A DNA stretch of 64,000 bases from Spirochaetia bacterium UBA5763. Its GTDB lineage: Bacteria; Spirochaetota; UBA4802; UBA5550. The notes under the pieces are model-generated. The model was not told where the DNA came from, made no database searches, and was given only the letters and a program-made list of their open reading frames with translations. Positions 45,789 through 54,657 of this stretch are shown piece by piece. How positions within the stretch are numbered: position 1 is the stretch's first letter; the number at the start of each line of letters is the position of its first letter. Both the position numbers and the translations under genes were made by a program. The DNA is taken from assembly GCA_002418835.1 (NCBI GenBank), contig DIEX01000015.1, positions 131,238 through 195,237 of the forward strand, written 5' to 3'.

Positions 45789-46637
45789 TCAGATAGAGAA
45801 ATCTTTGGTAACAGTTAAAAAGTACTGTGCGTAGCCTGCACCTGCAATGTCGTCTTCACTGCCTGAGTTTTTAAGAATTGAAGCAGTTATATCAACTTCC
45901 ATACTGAGCATAACAGAGAGGCCCAGATCTTCAAAAGCAGCACCAAGCCCGATCTCGAAACCTAAACCTGCTGATTTATCCTCTTTTGATGGGATCTTAA
46001 CTCCGTCAGATTTTATTGAAGATACAGGCAGATACTGGTACCAGAGCCCTGTTTGAAATGCGATGGAGAATGCTGATACATCAAATGTACTGAAGTCCCG
46101 GTAACCTGCAATCCATCCGTCACCTTCAACCACATAATCAGTTTTATATATCGGCGCTGTAACACCGTCAACAGTTGCGCTGTCTACGGAACGGTCTACT
46201 TTCCATTGTTTATATCCGCCGTAGAAGAGAGTGTAACCCATGTCATCCTCTTCTGTAAAGAGCTTAAAACCTGCAATAATTTCAACTGTTCTGAAATAAC
46301 CCTCTCCATCTGTCTTAACAGTCTGTCCCCCTTCCTTGAACTCGGTATCATTGTAATAAGCCTGTGTATAGTTCACACCAACAGCAAGTACGCTGAAATT
46401 GAACAGAGCACCGAATCCGAAAGAACCGCCGGGGCCTACACCAAGATCTCCCTTGTCATCGGAATTTTCTATTATACCGAAAAGGCTCTGGCCGTAACCG
46501 GCAGCGCCATAGATAGAGAGACCCATATTCGTACTGTTAACACCCTCTCCGTCACCTTCCTCCCCTGCAAACAGAGAAACACTGAACATCAGTATTATTA
46601 ATAAAGATGAGAATGTTACTTTTAAGAGATTTTTCAA
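45789..46637 (-). CDS. Predicted outer-membrane beta-barrel protein
   Basis: A 282-aa exported protein: signal MKNLLKVTFSSLLIILMFSVSLFAGE, then alternating aromatic/polar strands with Gly turns (LSIYGAAGYGQSLFGI, GGSFGFGALFNFSVLAVGVNYTQAYY, YTLFYGGYKQWKVD, FSIAFQTGLWYQYLP, GLGFEIGLGAAFEDLGLSVML). The last strand ends YFLTVTKDFSI, a hydrophobic C-terminus with Phe near the end as in barrel insertion signals. No family can be named. It is monocistronic and converges on the deacetylase gene. Confidence 0.72.
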   Translation of the reverse strand: MKNLLKVTFSSLLIILMFSVSLFAGEEGDGEGVNSTNMGLSIYGAAGYGQSLFGIIENSDDKGDLGVGPGGSFGFGALFNFSVLAVGVNYTQAYYNDTEFKEGGQTVKTDGEGYFRTVEIIAGFKLFTEEDDMGYTLFYGGYKQWKVDRSVDSATVDGVTAPIYKTDYVVEGDGWIAGYRDFSTFDVSAFSIAFQTGLWYQYLPVSSIKSDGVKIPSKEDKSAGLGFEIGLGAAFEDLGLSVMLSMEVDITASILKNSGSEDDIAGAGYAQYFLTVTKDFSI

Positions 46638-46889
46638 AATTAATTTCCTCCGGAAAGTTATTTATGATATTAATTAATCTTAATATTTTTAAAGGTGAAA
46701 GTCAAATATAAAAGCTCAATTAAAAGACCGGGTGCTGGATACATTATTTATCTCCAGGATAAAAATTCTAATCCTCACTACACTGCTGATAACCGGAATT
46801 CAAATCCCGCCTGAAAAATTGACTTAATCCATGATTGTCAGTATTTTCCGCAGAGAAGAATCTGAATAGAGACTCAGGCTGGAGGTGTT

Positions 46890-47849
46890 ATGAAAAACAT
46901 ACTGGTAACAGGGGCCCTGGGGCAGATAGGGAGTGAACTTGTACCTGAATTACGAAGAAGGTACGGTATAGACAGTGTTACATCCTCTGACATCAGAAAA
47001 GTTCCGGGGAACCCTGCAATGGAAGGGGGACCTTTTATGCTCCTTGACGCCACATCACTCCCTGACCTCAGTGCTGCTGTAAAGAAATGTCACGCGGATA
47101 CAATATTCAATCTTTCAGCCATACTCTCAGCATCAGCCGAGGCGAATCCGATTACGGCATGGGATGTGAATATGGGGAGCCTCATGGCTTCCCTTGAGGT
47201 CGCAAGGGTTGAGGGGTGCGCGCTTTTTACACCCAGTTCAATCGGGGCATTCGGGCTTTCCACTCCAAAGAGGATGACTCCGCAGGATACGATTCAACGC
47301 CCTGCCACAATGTACGGCATTACCAAGGTTACAGGTGAACTTCTATGTGATTATTACCATTATAAGTACGGTGTTGATGCAAGGGGTGTCAGGTATCCCG
47401 GAATTATATCAAGCGAGGCCCCTCCCGGCGGCGGGACAACGGATTACGCGGTGGAGATATTTTATCATGCTCTTCAGCACAGGAAGTATAAATGCTTTCT
47501 CAAACCTGATACCATGCTTGACATGATGTTCATGCCTGACTGCATCAATGCTGCTGTAATGCTCATGGAGGCATCACCTGAGAGGCTTCTCCACAGGAAC
47601 GCCTTTAATGTAACAGCAATGAGCTTTACACCTTCGATGCTGGCTGCGGAGATAAGGAGACATCTCTCCGGTTTCGAGATTACCTATGATCCTGATCCGA
47701 TCCGTCAGGCCATAGCTGATTCATGGCCTGACAGTATGGATGATTCTGCCGCGCGCGTGGAGTGGGGGTGGAGGCCGTTATGCGGATTAACCGAAATGGT
47801 CTCCACAATGCTGCACCGTCTGTCTGAGAAGCTTAATATAAAAATCTGA
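46890..47849 (+). CDS. tdh: L-threonine 3-dehydrogenase, short-chain (epimerase-like) type
   Basis: A 319-aa NAD-dependent oxidoreductase of the extended SDR fold. NAD motif is VTGALGQIGSEL; catalytic residues lie in TPSSIGAFG (Ser) and MYGITKVTGELLCDYY (Tyr and Lys). RYPGIIS and TTDYAVEIFYHAL are characteristic of the epimerase-like threonine dehydrogenases. It oxidises threonine to 2-amino-3-ketobutyrate. The next gene, 12 bases on, encodes the enzyme for the following step, which strengthens the call. GGAGGTG precedes the ATG. Confidence 0.92.
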   Translation: MKNILVTGALGQIGSELVPELRRRYGIDSVTSSDIRKVPGNPAMEGGPFMLLDATSLPDLSAAVKKCHADTIFNLSAILSASAEANPITAWDVNMGSLMASLEVARVEGCALFTPSSIGAFGLSTPKRMTPQDTIQRPATMYGITKVTGELLCDYYHYKYGVDARGVRYPGIISSEAPPGGGTTDYAVEIFYHALQHRKYKCFLKPDTMLDMMFMPDCINAAVMLMEASPERLLHRNAFNVTAMSFTPSMLAAEIRRHLSGFEITYDPDPIRQAIADSWPDSMDDSAARVEWGWRPLCGLTEMVSTMLHRLSEKLNIKI

Positions 47850-47861
47850 AAGGAGATCCCT

Positions 47862-49085
47862 ATGTCGCTTGAAAAACTTAAAAGTGTCCTCGCTTTTGAA
47901 GTGTATGATATAGAAAAGATGGGCACAGCCAAAAGCGTGGAAAATATAGTAACATCTGTAATAAAACCGACCGGTGAAAAAGGTACAAGGTACACAATAC
48001 AGGGCGCAGGAAAAGTTGAGTTTCTGCGGATGAACTCCAACTCATACCTGGGGATGTCTTTGCGCGATGATGTAATAAATGCCGGTGAGGAGGCGTCAAA
48101 GTCTTTCGGCACAGGCCCGGGCGGAGTGCGCTTTATCTGCGGCACATACTTTCTACACAGGGAACTGGAGGCAAGGCTTGCGCGGTTTCATAAAAAGGGA
48201 GCGTGTATACTCTTCTCCTCCGCGTACATGACAACCCTGGGGGTAGTCACATCACTTACCACTGAGGGCACTGTGATTATCAGTGATGAACTGAATCACA
48301 ACTGCATCATAAATGCGATGAAACTCTCACGCCCCGCTGCCAGGTTTATTTATAAACATAATAATTTAAAAGACCTTGAGGAGAAGCTTGAACAGGCTGC
48401 CGGCGCAGGTAGAAGATGCCTTGTAATAACTGATGGGGTGTTCTCCATGCGCGGGGACTACGCTCCACTTGGTGAGATAAAAACATTATGCGCGCGTTTT
48501 GATGACACTTTTGATGAGGGTATAGTTACAATCGTTGATGATTCTCACGGTACCGGTATATTGGGGAGCAGCGGCAGAGGTACAGAGGAGGAGAGCGGAG
48601 GCACTGCTGATATACTTATCGGTACACTGGGTAAAGCATTCGGTGTGAACGGCGGCTATGTTGCCTCAGGGATGGAGGTAGTGCACTATCTCCGGGAGAT
48701 ATCCCCTATGTATATTTATTCAAATCCGATAACAGCTGCGGAAGCGGCATCAGCATTAAAAGTCCTGGATATACTTGAAAGCCCTGAAGGTGAAACGCTG
48801 ATTAAAAAAATCAGAATGCTCACCTCAAGGCTTGAAAAGGGGATAACCGGGCTCGGGTTTAAAACAATAGAGGGACCACACCCGGTAGTACCGCTTGTAA
48901 CAGGTGATACAGAAGTTACAAGGAGAATGGTTGAGTTCCTTAAAGGGGAGGGGATACTTGCAACAGGGATATTCTATCCGGTAGTTCCAAGGGGTAGTGA
49001 GGAGATACGTTTTCAGGTAAACGGCGACCATACGGAGTATGATGTTGATTTTCTCCTTGATGCATTAAGGAGGTTCCCGGGGTAG
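47862..49085 (+). CDS. kbl: Glycine C-acetyltransferase (2-amino-3-ketobutyrate CoA ligase)
   Basis: A 407-aa PLP enzyme of the alpha-oxoamine synthase family. It cleaves 2-amino-3-ketobutyrate with CoA to glycine and acetyl-CoA. The visible motifs are MNSNSYLGMSLRDD, GTGPGGVRFICGTYFLHRELE, the PLP-phenol Asp in VDDSHGTGILG, and the Schiff-base lysine in IGTLGKAFGVNGGYVASG. It forms an operon with tdh, so threonine is catabolised to glycine and acetyl-CoA. AAGGAG precedes ATG 47862. Confidence 0.93.
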   Translation: MSLEKLKSVLAFEVYDIEKMGTAKSVENIVTSVIKPTGEKGTRYTIQGAGKVEFLRMNSNSYLGMSLRDDVINAGEEASKSFGTGPGGVRFICGTYFLHRELEARLARFHKKGACILFSSAYMTTLGVVTSLTTEGTVIISDELNHNCIINAMKLSRPAARFIYKHNNLKDLEEKLEQAAGAGRRCLVITDGVFSMRGDYAPLGEIKTLCARFDDTFDEGIVTIVDDSHGTGILGSSGRGTEEESGGTADILIGTLGKAFGVNGGYVASGMEVVHYLREISPMYIYSNPITAAEAASALKVLDILESPEGETLIKKIRMLTSRLEKGITGLGFKTIEGPHPVVPLVTGDTEVTRRMVEFLKGEGILATGIFYPVVPRGSEEIRFQVNGDHTEYDVDFLLDALRRFPG

Positions 49086-49225
49086 AATTTTTTAACTGAC
49101 ATATTCCATACAACAAAAGATCACGCAATATGTTTATAAAAAAAGGATTAATTACTTGCCATTCTCCTATAAAAGAGTTATATTGATATATTGCTCGTTA
49201 TTGCTTTTTTAAAGGGGCGGAGTGT

Positions 49226-50152
49226 ATGAAAAACAACGGTAAAGTTCAGCTTTCAATGCTCATGAATACAGAGGATAGAACTGCTGTTCTTGACGAGGTC
49301 AGAAGAATATTTCTGATGCATTATGACTATGAATCATTCCGTCAGGTGGAAAATGCATTTGCGATAATTTGTTCGCTTTTTGACGGGATGTTCCCCGGAT
49401 ACAGAAAATGTAATACCGAGTATCATAACCTTACGCATACACTTGATGCGCTGCTTGCAACTTCCAGGCTTATGGACGGCAGAACCTCTTTAAAAGATAA
49501 ATTTAATATCAAGCTGGCAGTTAATCTCCACCTTGCAGCTCTTCTTCATGATACAGGCTATATCCAGGAGGATTGGGACCATGAGGGTACAGGTGCTAAA
49601 TATACGAAAAATCATGTGGAGAGAAGTTCAGCCTTTGTTGAAAAGAATGCCTCCAATTTCCACCTGTCACCGGCTGATGTAAAAACGATATCATGCCTTA
49701 TACAATGCACAGGTCTTAAAGCTGACAGTAACAGGGGGCTTAAAGGTGAGCTCCTCGAGGCAGGCGCCATTCTTGGAACTGCGGATCTTCTTGGCCAGAT
49801 GTCAGACAGGGCATACCTGGAAAAGCTTCTTTTTTTATATTATGAATTCCGTGAGGCTGAGATTGAAGGATTCAATACAACCTATGATATTCTCAGGAAT
49901 ACACTGGCTTTTTATGAAACAACCCTTGAAAGACTGGATGGCCTGCTTACGGGGAGTTACCAGTATGCCCTTTATCATTTCAGGCTGCGGCACAATATCG
50001 ATGACAATCTCTACATGACCGCTATACAAAATCAGATGAATTATCTCAGCGATATTATAGAAGATGAGACAACGAATTTCAGAAACAAGCTGAAGCGACT
50101 TGATGTAGAGAAGATGGAGATGGACTACACTATCTCAAGAAAGTATGTCTGA
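49226..50152 (+). CDS. HD-domain phosphohydrolase
   Basis: A 308-aa protein with an HD fold. First metal His in EYHNLTHTLDALLATSRL, HD pair in AVNLHLAALLHDTGYIQED, and a later acid in ILGTADLLGQMSDRAYLEKL. This resembles predicted metal-dependent HD phosphohydrolases related to nucleotide phosphodiesterases. A long helical C-terminus ends it. No nucleotide specificity can be inferred. GGGGCGG precedes ATG 49226. It is followed at 105 bases by the tetR gene on the same strand. Confidence 0.83.
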   Translation: MKNNGKVQLSMLMNTEDRTAVLDEVRRIFLMHYDYESFRQVENAFAIICSLFDGMFPGYRKCNTEYHNLTHTLDALLATSRLMDGRTSLKDKFNIKLAVNLHLAALLHDTGYIQEDWDHEGTGAKYTKNHVERSSAFVEKNASNFHLSPADVKTISCLIQCTGLKADSNRGLKGELLEAGAILGTADLLGQMSDRAYLEKLLFLYYEFREAEIEGFNTTYDILRNTLAFYETTLERLDGLLTGSYQYALYHFRLRHNIDDNLYMTAIQNQMNYLSDIIEDETTNFRNKLKRLDVEKMEMDYTISRKYV

Positions 50153-50221
50153 ACAGAATAGTTTCCGGTTGAAATAATCATAAAATAATCATCTTCGGCA
50201 CCTGCTTTAAAGTAATACTAT

Positions 50222-50253
50222 TTGACAAAATAAACCAATTGATTTATTTTGTC
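50222..50253 (+). promoter_or_regulatory. tetR promoter and overlapping operator
   Basis: A -35 TTGACA (50222-50227) and a -10-like TATTTT (50245-50250) at 17-base spacing flank a 30-bp near-perfect palindrome (50224-50253) with 11-base arms GACAAAATAAA / TTTATTTTGTC around CCAATTGA. The core matches the operator at 50859. The predicted transcription start coincides with ATG 50257, so repression would be direct autoregulation and the message would be leaderless. Confidence 0.75.
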
Positions 50254-50256
50254 TTT

Positions 50257-50847
50257 ATGGATAAAGCGGAACGTACAAGAAACTATATCGTGGAAACCGC
50301 AGCCCCGATCTTCAATAAGAAGGGTTACGAAGGCACATCTTTTTCAGATATTATTGAAAATACAGGCCTTTCCAAGGGGGCAATATACGGTCATTTTCAG
50401 AACAAGGATGAGCTTGCCCTTGCAGCTCTTGATCACAATCTCAGGCTTGCTTCGAAAATAATCTTCTCAAATGTTAAAGACCGGGCGAATACTTATGAAA
50501 AACTCATAGGTTTCTCGAAGTCTTACAGCCTCTTTTTTGAAATAATAAGCAGCGCAGGGGGGTGCCCGGTTATTAATGCCGCTGTGGATTATGATGACGG
50601 GCATTCTGATGCCAGGAAGAGGGTCACGAAATTCATTCTTATGTGGCAGAATTCTATTGATAAAATTATAAAAGAGGGGATTCAGAAAGGTGAGCTGAAA
50701 TCCTCCCCTGAGGTGACTAAATTTTCCAGTATATTTATTTCACTGATAGAAGGTGGTATAATGCTTTCAAAGGTAATGAATGACAGGAAATATATTGATG
50801 ACGCATCTGATTTCCTTGTATCTCTTGTGGAAAGAATGAAAGCATAA
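50257..50847 (+). CDS. TetR-family transcriptional regulator
   Basis: A 196-aa regulator. The N-terminal DNA-binding domain reads AERTRNYIVETAAPIFNKKGYEGTSFSDIIENTGLSKGAIYGHFQNKDELALAAL, a classical TetR helix-turn-helix. The rest is a ligand-binding helical domain close in length to the TetR_C group. ATG 50257 fits the promoter (start of transcription at the same place) and no Shine-Dalgarno is visible. Its gene lies between two copies of the operator and before the alcohol dehydrogenase gene, so it most likely represses both itself and that operon. The inducer is unknown, perhaps a fatty acid, alcohol or acyl-CoA. Confidence 0.88.
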   Translation: MDKAERTRNYIVETAAPIFNKKGYEGTSFSDIIENTGLSKGAIYGHFQNKDELALAALDHNLRLASKIIFSNVKDRANTYEKLIGFSKSYSLFFEIISSAGGCPVINAAVDYDDGHSDARKRVTKFILMWQNSIDKIIKEGIQKGELKSSPEVTKFSSIFISLIEGGIMLSKVMNDRKYIDDASDFLVSLVERMKA

Positions 50848-50858
50848 AATTTTTTAAA

Positions 50859-50886
50859 TATAAATAAACCGATCGGTTTATTTATA
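50859..50886 (+). promoter_or_regulatory. Palindromic operator upstream of the alcohol dehydrogenase gene
   Basis: A perfect 28-bp palindrome, each half TATAAATAAACCGA, centred on GATC. It shares the AATAAACC...TTTATT arms with the operator overlapping the tetR promoter 630 bases upstream, and lies 43 bases before ATG 50929. This is typical of TetR-family sites. Confidence 0.78.
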
Positions 50887-50928
50887 AGAATGAATAAAGA
50901 GTTTTTAAAATTAAAGAGGTGTAAAGAT

Positions 50929-52089
50929 ATGAACAACTTTCAGTTTGTGAATCCGACAAAAATTATCTTCGGCAAAGGTGAGATCAAAAGGCTTTCAAAG
51001 GAGATACCGGCAGGCAAAAAGGTGCTGATCATCTATGGAGGCGGAACAATAAAAAAGACAGGACTTCTTGATGAAATAAAAGAGGAGCTGAAAGATTATA
51101 CAACAGGCGAGTTCGGAGGTATAGAACCGAATCCCACATACGAAACACTGATGCAGGGAGTTGATTTTATAAGAAAAGAAAACTATGATTACCTTCTCGC
51201 TGTAGGCGGAGGCTCGGTAATAGATGGAACAAAGTTTATCGCTGCGGCTGTACTGCATACACAGGATGATCCGTGGAAACTGGTGACAGATAATAAAGCT
51301 GTAAAAAATGCGTTGCCCTTCGGTGTAGTTTTAACACTCCCCGCAAGCGGTTCTGAAATGAACGGAGGCGCGGTAATAACACGGAAATCTATTTTGACCA
51401 AACTCCCGTTTTTCGGTCCGGCACTCTTCCCGAAATTTTCAATACTTGATCCTGTTTATACATACACTCTCCCTGACAAACAGATAGTGAACGGAGTTAT
51501 CGACTCCTTCATCCATATAATGGAACAGTATATGACCTTTCCTGTAAACGCGAAAGTTCAGGACCGCTTTTCAGAAGGGCTACTTTCTACTCTGATTGAG
51601 GAGGGGCCTGAAGCGCTGAAGGATAAAGAAAACTATGATGTCCGCGCCAACATTATGTGGGCAGCGACAATGGCTTACAACGGACTTATAGCAAGCGGTG
51701 TTCCGCAGGACTGGTCAACACACATGATTGGACATGAGATTACAGCGCTTTACGGGCTGGACCATGCTGAGACACTTGCAATTATATTCCCCTCAATGCT
51801 TGAGGTCATGAAAGAGGATAAGCGGGAAAAGCTCCTACAGTATGGCCGGAGAGTATGGAATATAGACAGCTCGCTCCCTGAAGATAAGAGTGTATCACTT
51901 ACCATAGAAAAAACCAGGGGATTCTTCAGAACAATGGGTATTAAAACAGGGTTTAAAGAACACAGCATGGGTGCAGAAGTGATCGATAAAATTATCGCAA
52001 GTCTTGAATCGCACGGGATGAAGAAACTCGGAGAAAAGGGGACAGTTACTCCGGATGTTGTCCGCAAGGTGCTTGAGATGAGTTTATGA
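50929..52089 (+). CDS. Iron-containing alcohol dehydrogenase (YqhD/BDH type)
   Basis: A 386-aa NAD(P)-dependent Fe-ADH family enzyme. It starts MNNFQFVNPTKIIFGKGEIKRL. The nucleotide motif is LAVGGGSVIDGTKFIA; metal ligands are in GVIDSFIHIMEQYM, STHMIGHEITALYGLDHAETLAIIFP (two His), and the Asp before them. The layout is nearest to YqhD/butanol dehydrogenase. ATG 50929 is chosen because AGAGGTG lies about eight bases upstream; an ATG at 50890 has no such site. The operator sits just upstream and a thioesterase gene follows 47 bases on, so this may be a small aldehyde/alcohol detoxification operon. Confidence 0.9.
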   Translation: MNNFQFVNPTKIIFGKGEIKRLSKEIPAGKKVLIIYGGGTIKKTGLLDEIKEELKDYTTGEFGGIEPNPTYETLMQGVDFIRKENYDYLLAVGGGSVIDGTKFIAAAVLHTQDDPWKLVTDNKAVKNALPFGVVLTLPASGSEMNGGAVITRKSILTKLPFFGPALFPKFSILDPVYTYTLPDKQIVNGVIDSFIHIMEQYMTFPVNAKVQDRFSEGLLSTLIEEGPEALKDKENYDVRANIMWAATMAYNGLIASGVPQDWSTHMIGHEITALYGLDHAETLAIIFPSMLEVMKEDKREKLLQYGRRVWNIDSSLPEDKSVSLTIEKTRGFFRTMGIKTGFKEHSMGAEVIDKIIASLESHGMKKLGEKGTVTPDVVRKVLEMSL

Positions 52090-52136
52090 AAAAGGAAGAA
52101 GACATGAACCATTAATAAAAAATAAAGAGGAAAAAA

Positions 52137-52664
52137 ATGAATGAGTTAAAACAAAATACCACACATAGTATTCAAAGCAGAACCAGAACCTTCACCTGGG
52201 AAGACCCGATGATCGGCGCAAAAAAGGCAATGACAATGGACGGACTGGATTACCTCAGGTCAATTGTTGATGAGGAGATCCCGCTCCCCCCTATATCAAA
52301 TCTTATGAATATCAAAGGTGTATCCGCTAATCCGGGTGAAACAATTTTTGAAGTTACACCTGAAGAGTATCATTATAATCCCATAGGGATGGTGCACGGC
52401 GGGCTCATGGCGACGCTGATGGATTCGGCAATGGGGTGCGCTGTACAGACAAAACTTCCCGCAGGAACAGGGTATTCCACTGTTGATCTTCAGGTTACAT
52501 ATATAAAATCAGCGAATAAAAACACCGGCGTGCTGACCTGTATAGGGAGAGTCCTTCATCTTGGAGGTAAAATTGCCACCACTTATGCGGATGTAAGGGA
52601 CAGCGGAGGGAATTTATACGCTCATGCCACATCTACATGTATTATTTTAAGGCCGGGTAAATAG
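52137..52664 (+). CDS. PaaI-family acyl-CoA thioesterase
   Basis: A 175-aa hotdog-fold thioesterase. The active-site segment is GMVHGGLMATLMDSAMGCAV, followed by YSTVDLQVTYIKSA and the strand pair GRVLHLGGKIATTYADVRDSGGNLYAHATSTCII, all typical of PaaI/YbgC-like enzymes. It hydrolyses acyl-CoA thioesters, perhaps aromatic or medium-chain. It follows the dehydrogenase gene, so it is likely under the same TetR control. AGAGGAAA precedes its ATG. Confidence 0.87.
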   Translation: MNELKQNTTHSIQSRTRTFTWEDPMIGAKKAMTMDGLDYLRSIVDEEIPLPPISNLMNIKGVSANPGETIFEVTPEEYHYNPIGMVHGGLMATLMDSAMGCAVQTKLPAGTGYSTVDLQVTYIKSANKNTGVLTCIGRVLHLGGKIATTYADVRDSGGNLYAHATSTCIILRPGK

Positions 52665-52935
52665 TCAGATTGAGGATGTTCCGGTATGAAATTCACTTTT
52701 TTTTAGCATCATGCCGGAAATATCCGCATCTACCAATTGATCCACAGTTGAACCGCCGTATTCGATTAACTGTTTACGCTTTTCTTCAACATTTTCCACT
52801 GAGAATGCTATATGTCCAAAACCTTTGAGCTTAATTCTCCTGTCAGTATTTGAGAGATTCTGCTGATATTCAAAAATTTCAAGGGCAGGCCCGTCAGATT
52901 CATAACCCGGAATAATCCACTCTGAATAAAATACT
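52665..52935 (-). pseudogene. Remnant of a VOC/glyoxalase-family gene
   Basis: On the minus strand, reading from about 52935 to a stop at 52665-52667, an open frame gives WIIPGYESDGPALEIFEYQQ and later KLKGFGHIAFSVENVEEKRK then LIEYGGSTVDQLV. This is the end of the first and start of the second half of a VOC fold protein, as in lactoylglutathione lyase-like enzymes. The N-terminal part is missing or in another frame, and there is no start codon. It lies directly against the thioesterase stop. The next 300 bases (to 53254) are A/T-rich with no gene I can support. Confidence 0.65.
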
Positions 52936-53254
52936 TAAAATAACACTGGTAAAAGTCTGAAATCTCTGCCGTATAACCATTATAAAAAGAGGTTAGTAAT
53001 TCTTTACATCCTTTAAAGTTCGTGTTGTTTATTACCACTTATAAAAATAAAAAAAACAATCATAAAAATACTCTTTCAGTTACATTCTTTTTATATACTC
53101 CGCTATTCCCTTTTTTTGGCTGCTGTGTATTATATATTTAACCGGACAAACAGGTTTTCTACATCATACCAGTTTCCATGATGCGGTAAATTGAAACTGT
53201 TCATGCTGTGAAAAACAGGTATTTCCCCGGAATAAAACCAGGAGGATATTATCA

Positions 53255-54604
53255 ATGTCTAATGCACAACCGCGTAAACGTGAACAGAAAGTAAAATACG
53301 GATCATGGCAGGAGGAGTATAAGGAGAAGATGCGTACCCCTGAATTCCTTGCAGCAATGGTTAAGGACAATGATGTTGTTATGATGCCGGGGGGCACAAG
53401 TATACCTCACGAGTTTAATATAGCTCTTGCTAACAGGGTCTCCGAGGTGAAGAATGTCACAATATGTCTTGGGCTTGCACTGAAGCTCTATGAATTCATG
53501 AAGCCTCAATACAAGGAACACATCCGGATAGAGACACCCTTTGTGGGCCCAATGGAGAGGATTTGTCTGGAGTGGGGGACAGCAAGCTATATCCCTCTTC
53601 ACCTGAATAAAATCGCGGCATGGATGGATCATAAGAAGCCCGACATCTCCTGCTTTGTGGTAACACCACCCGATGAAAAGGGGTATGTGAACCGGTCCTG
53701 TTTCGGAGGGCTTATGCCGCAGCGGACAATAGCGCAGACCAACCTTGTAATAGCAGAGGTGAATCCGGCAACTCCATGGCTGGAGGGTGATGCTTTCAAG
53801 ATGCATGTGTCAGAAATCGACTATTTCTGCGAATCAGACTGCGCGCTGACAGAGATCCCGGATATTCCGATTACAGATGTGGAAAGGGAGATAGCGCATT
53901 ATATTGCTGACATGATCCCTGACGGCTCAACAGTGCAGCTGGGGCTGGGGGGACTCGCAAACGCAATCGGTTATTTTCTACGGGATAAAAAAGATCTTGG
54001 TGTTCACACCGAAGTTCTGCAGAAGTCATTCATGGAACTTATAAATTTAGGGGTGGTGAACAACTCGAAAAAGACATTTTACCCAGGAATAACTACAGCC
54101 ACATTCTGCGTGGGTGACAAGGAATTGTGGAAATTTGTGGATCACAATAAAAAGGTGCTCTTCACTGAAGTTGAATTCAACAATGATCCGTATAACATCG
54201 CGCAGAATGAAAACCTGGTTTCGGTCAACAATGCCCTGGCAATAGATTTAACAGGGCAGATAGGAGCTGAATCGATACGCCATAAGCAGTACAGCGGCAC
54301 AGGGGGGCAGATGAATTTTGTGCAGGGAGCATCACTTGCAAAGAACGGGAAGAGCATCATAGCCATGAACTCATCCTGGAAAGATAAGGAGGGGAAACTC
54401 CGTTCGGCCATTGTACCCTTTATGCCTCCGGGAACTATTGTAACAACACCGCGCTCTGAGACCGAGTATGTTATCACCGAGTATGGTGTAGTAAACCTGA
54501 GATACAAAAGCGTAGCGCAGAGGGTCAAGGCGCTTATCAGTATTGCTCACCCCGATTTCCGTGACAAACTGGCGTTTGAGGCAAAAAAATACTGGCTTGA
54601 TTAA
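53255..54604 (+). CDS. Acetyl-CoA hydrolase/transferase family CoA-transferase
   Basis: A 449-aa class I acyl-CoA:carboxylate CoA-transferase, near 4-hydroxybutyrate or butyrate CoA-transferases. N-terminal half MMPGGTSIPHEFNIALANRV and FFVGPMERICLEWG-like segments; C-terminal half GSTVQLGLGGLANAIGYFL, GVHTEVLQKSFMELINLGVV, and the catalytic glutamate probably in VLFTEVEFNNDP. GTGGQMNFVQGASLAKNGKSIIAM is a family signature. GGAGG precedes the ATG at 53255. It is monocistronic here. With atoDA it is a second route to swap CoA among short-chain acids. Confidence 0.88.
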   Translation: MSNAQPRKREQKVKYGSWQEEYKEKMRTPEFLAAMVKDNDVVMMPGGTSIPHEFNIALANRVSEVKNVTICLGLALKLYEFMKPQYKEHIRIETPFVGPMERICLEWGTASYIPLHLNKIAAWMDHKKPDISCFVVTPPDEKGYVNRSCFGGLMPQRTIAQTNLVIAEVNPATPWLEGDAFKMHVSEIDYFCESDCALTEIPDIPITDVEREIAHYIADMIPDGSTVQLGLGGLANAIGYFLRDKKDLGVHTEVLQKSFMELINLGVVNNSKKTFYPGITTATFCVGDKELWKFVDHNKKVLFTEVEFNNDPYNIAQNENLVSVNNALAIDLTGQIGAESIRHKQYSGTGGQMNFVQGASLAKNGKSIIAMNSSWKDKEGKLRSAIVPFMPPGTIVTTPRSETEYVITEYGVVNLRYKSVAQRVKALISIAHPDFRDKLAFEAKKYWLD

Positions 54605-54610
54605 TTACTT

Positions 54611-54638
54611 TGCGGCAGTACAGAGATGTGCTGCCGCA
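54611..54638. terminator. Hairpin between convergent genes
   Basis: TGCGGCAG / CTGCCGCA stems with extra inner AC/GT pairing lie between the CoA-transferase stop and the stop of the convergent gene at 54658. No strong T-run is present, so it is at best a weak bidirectional terminator. Confidence 0.5.
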
Positions 54639-54657
54639 GAAAAGATAGTTGTTCGTT

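Noticed and set aside
46638..46889. Glycine riboswitch before tdh-kbl
   Set aside because: The leader lacks the conserved glycine aptamer core sequences.
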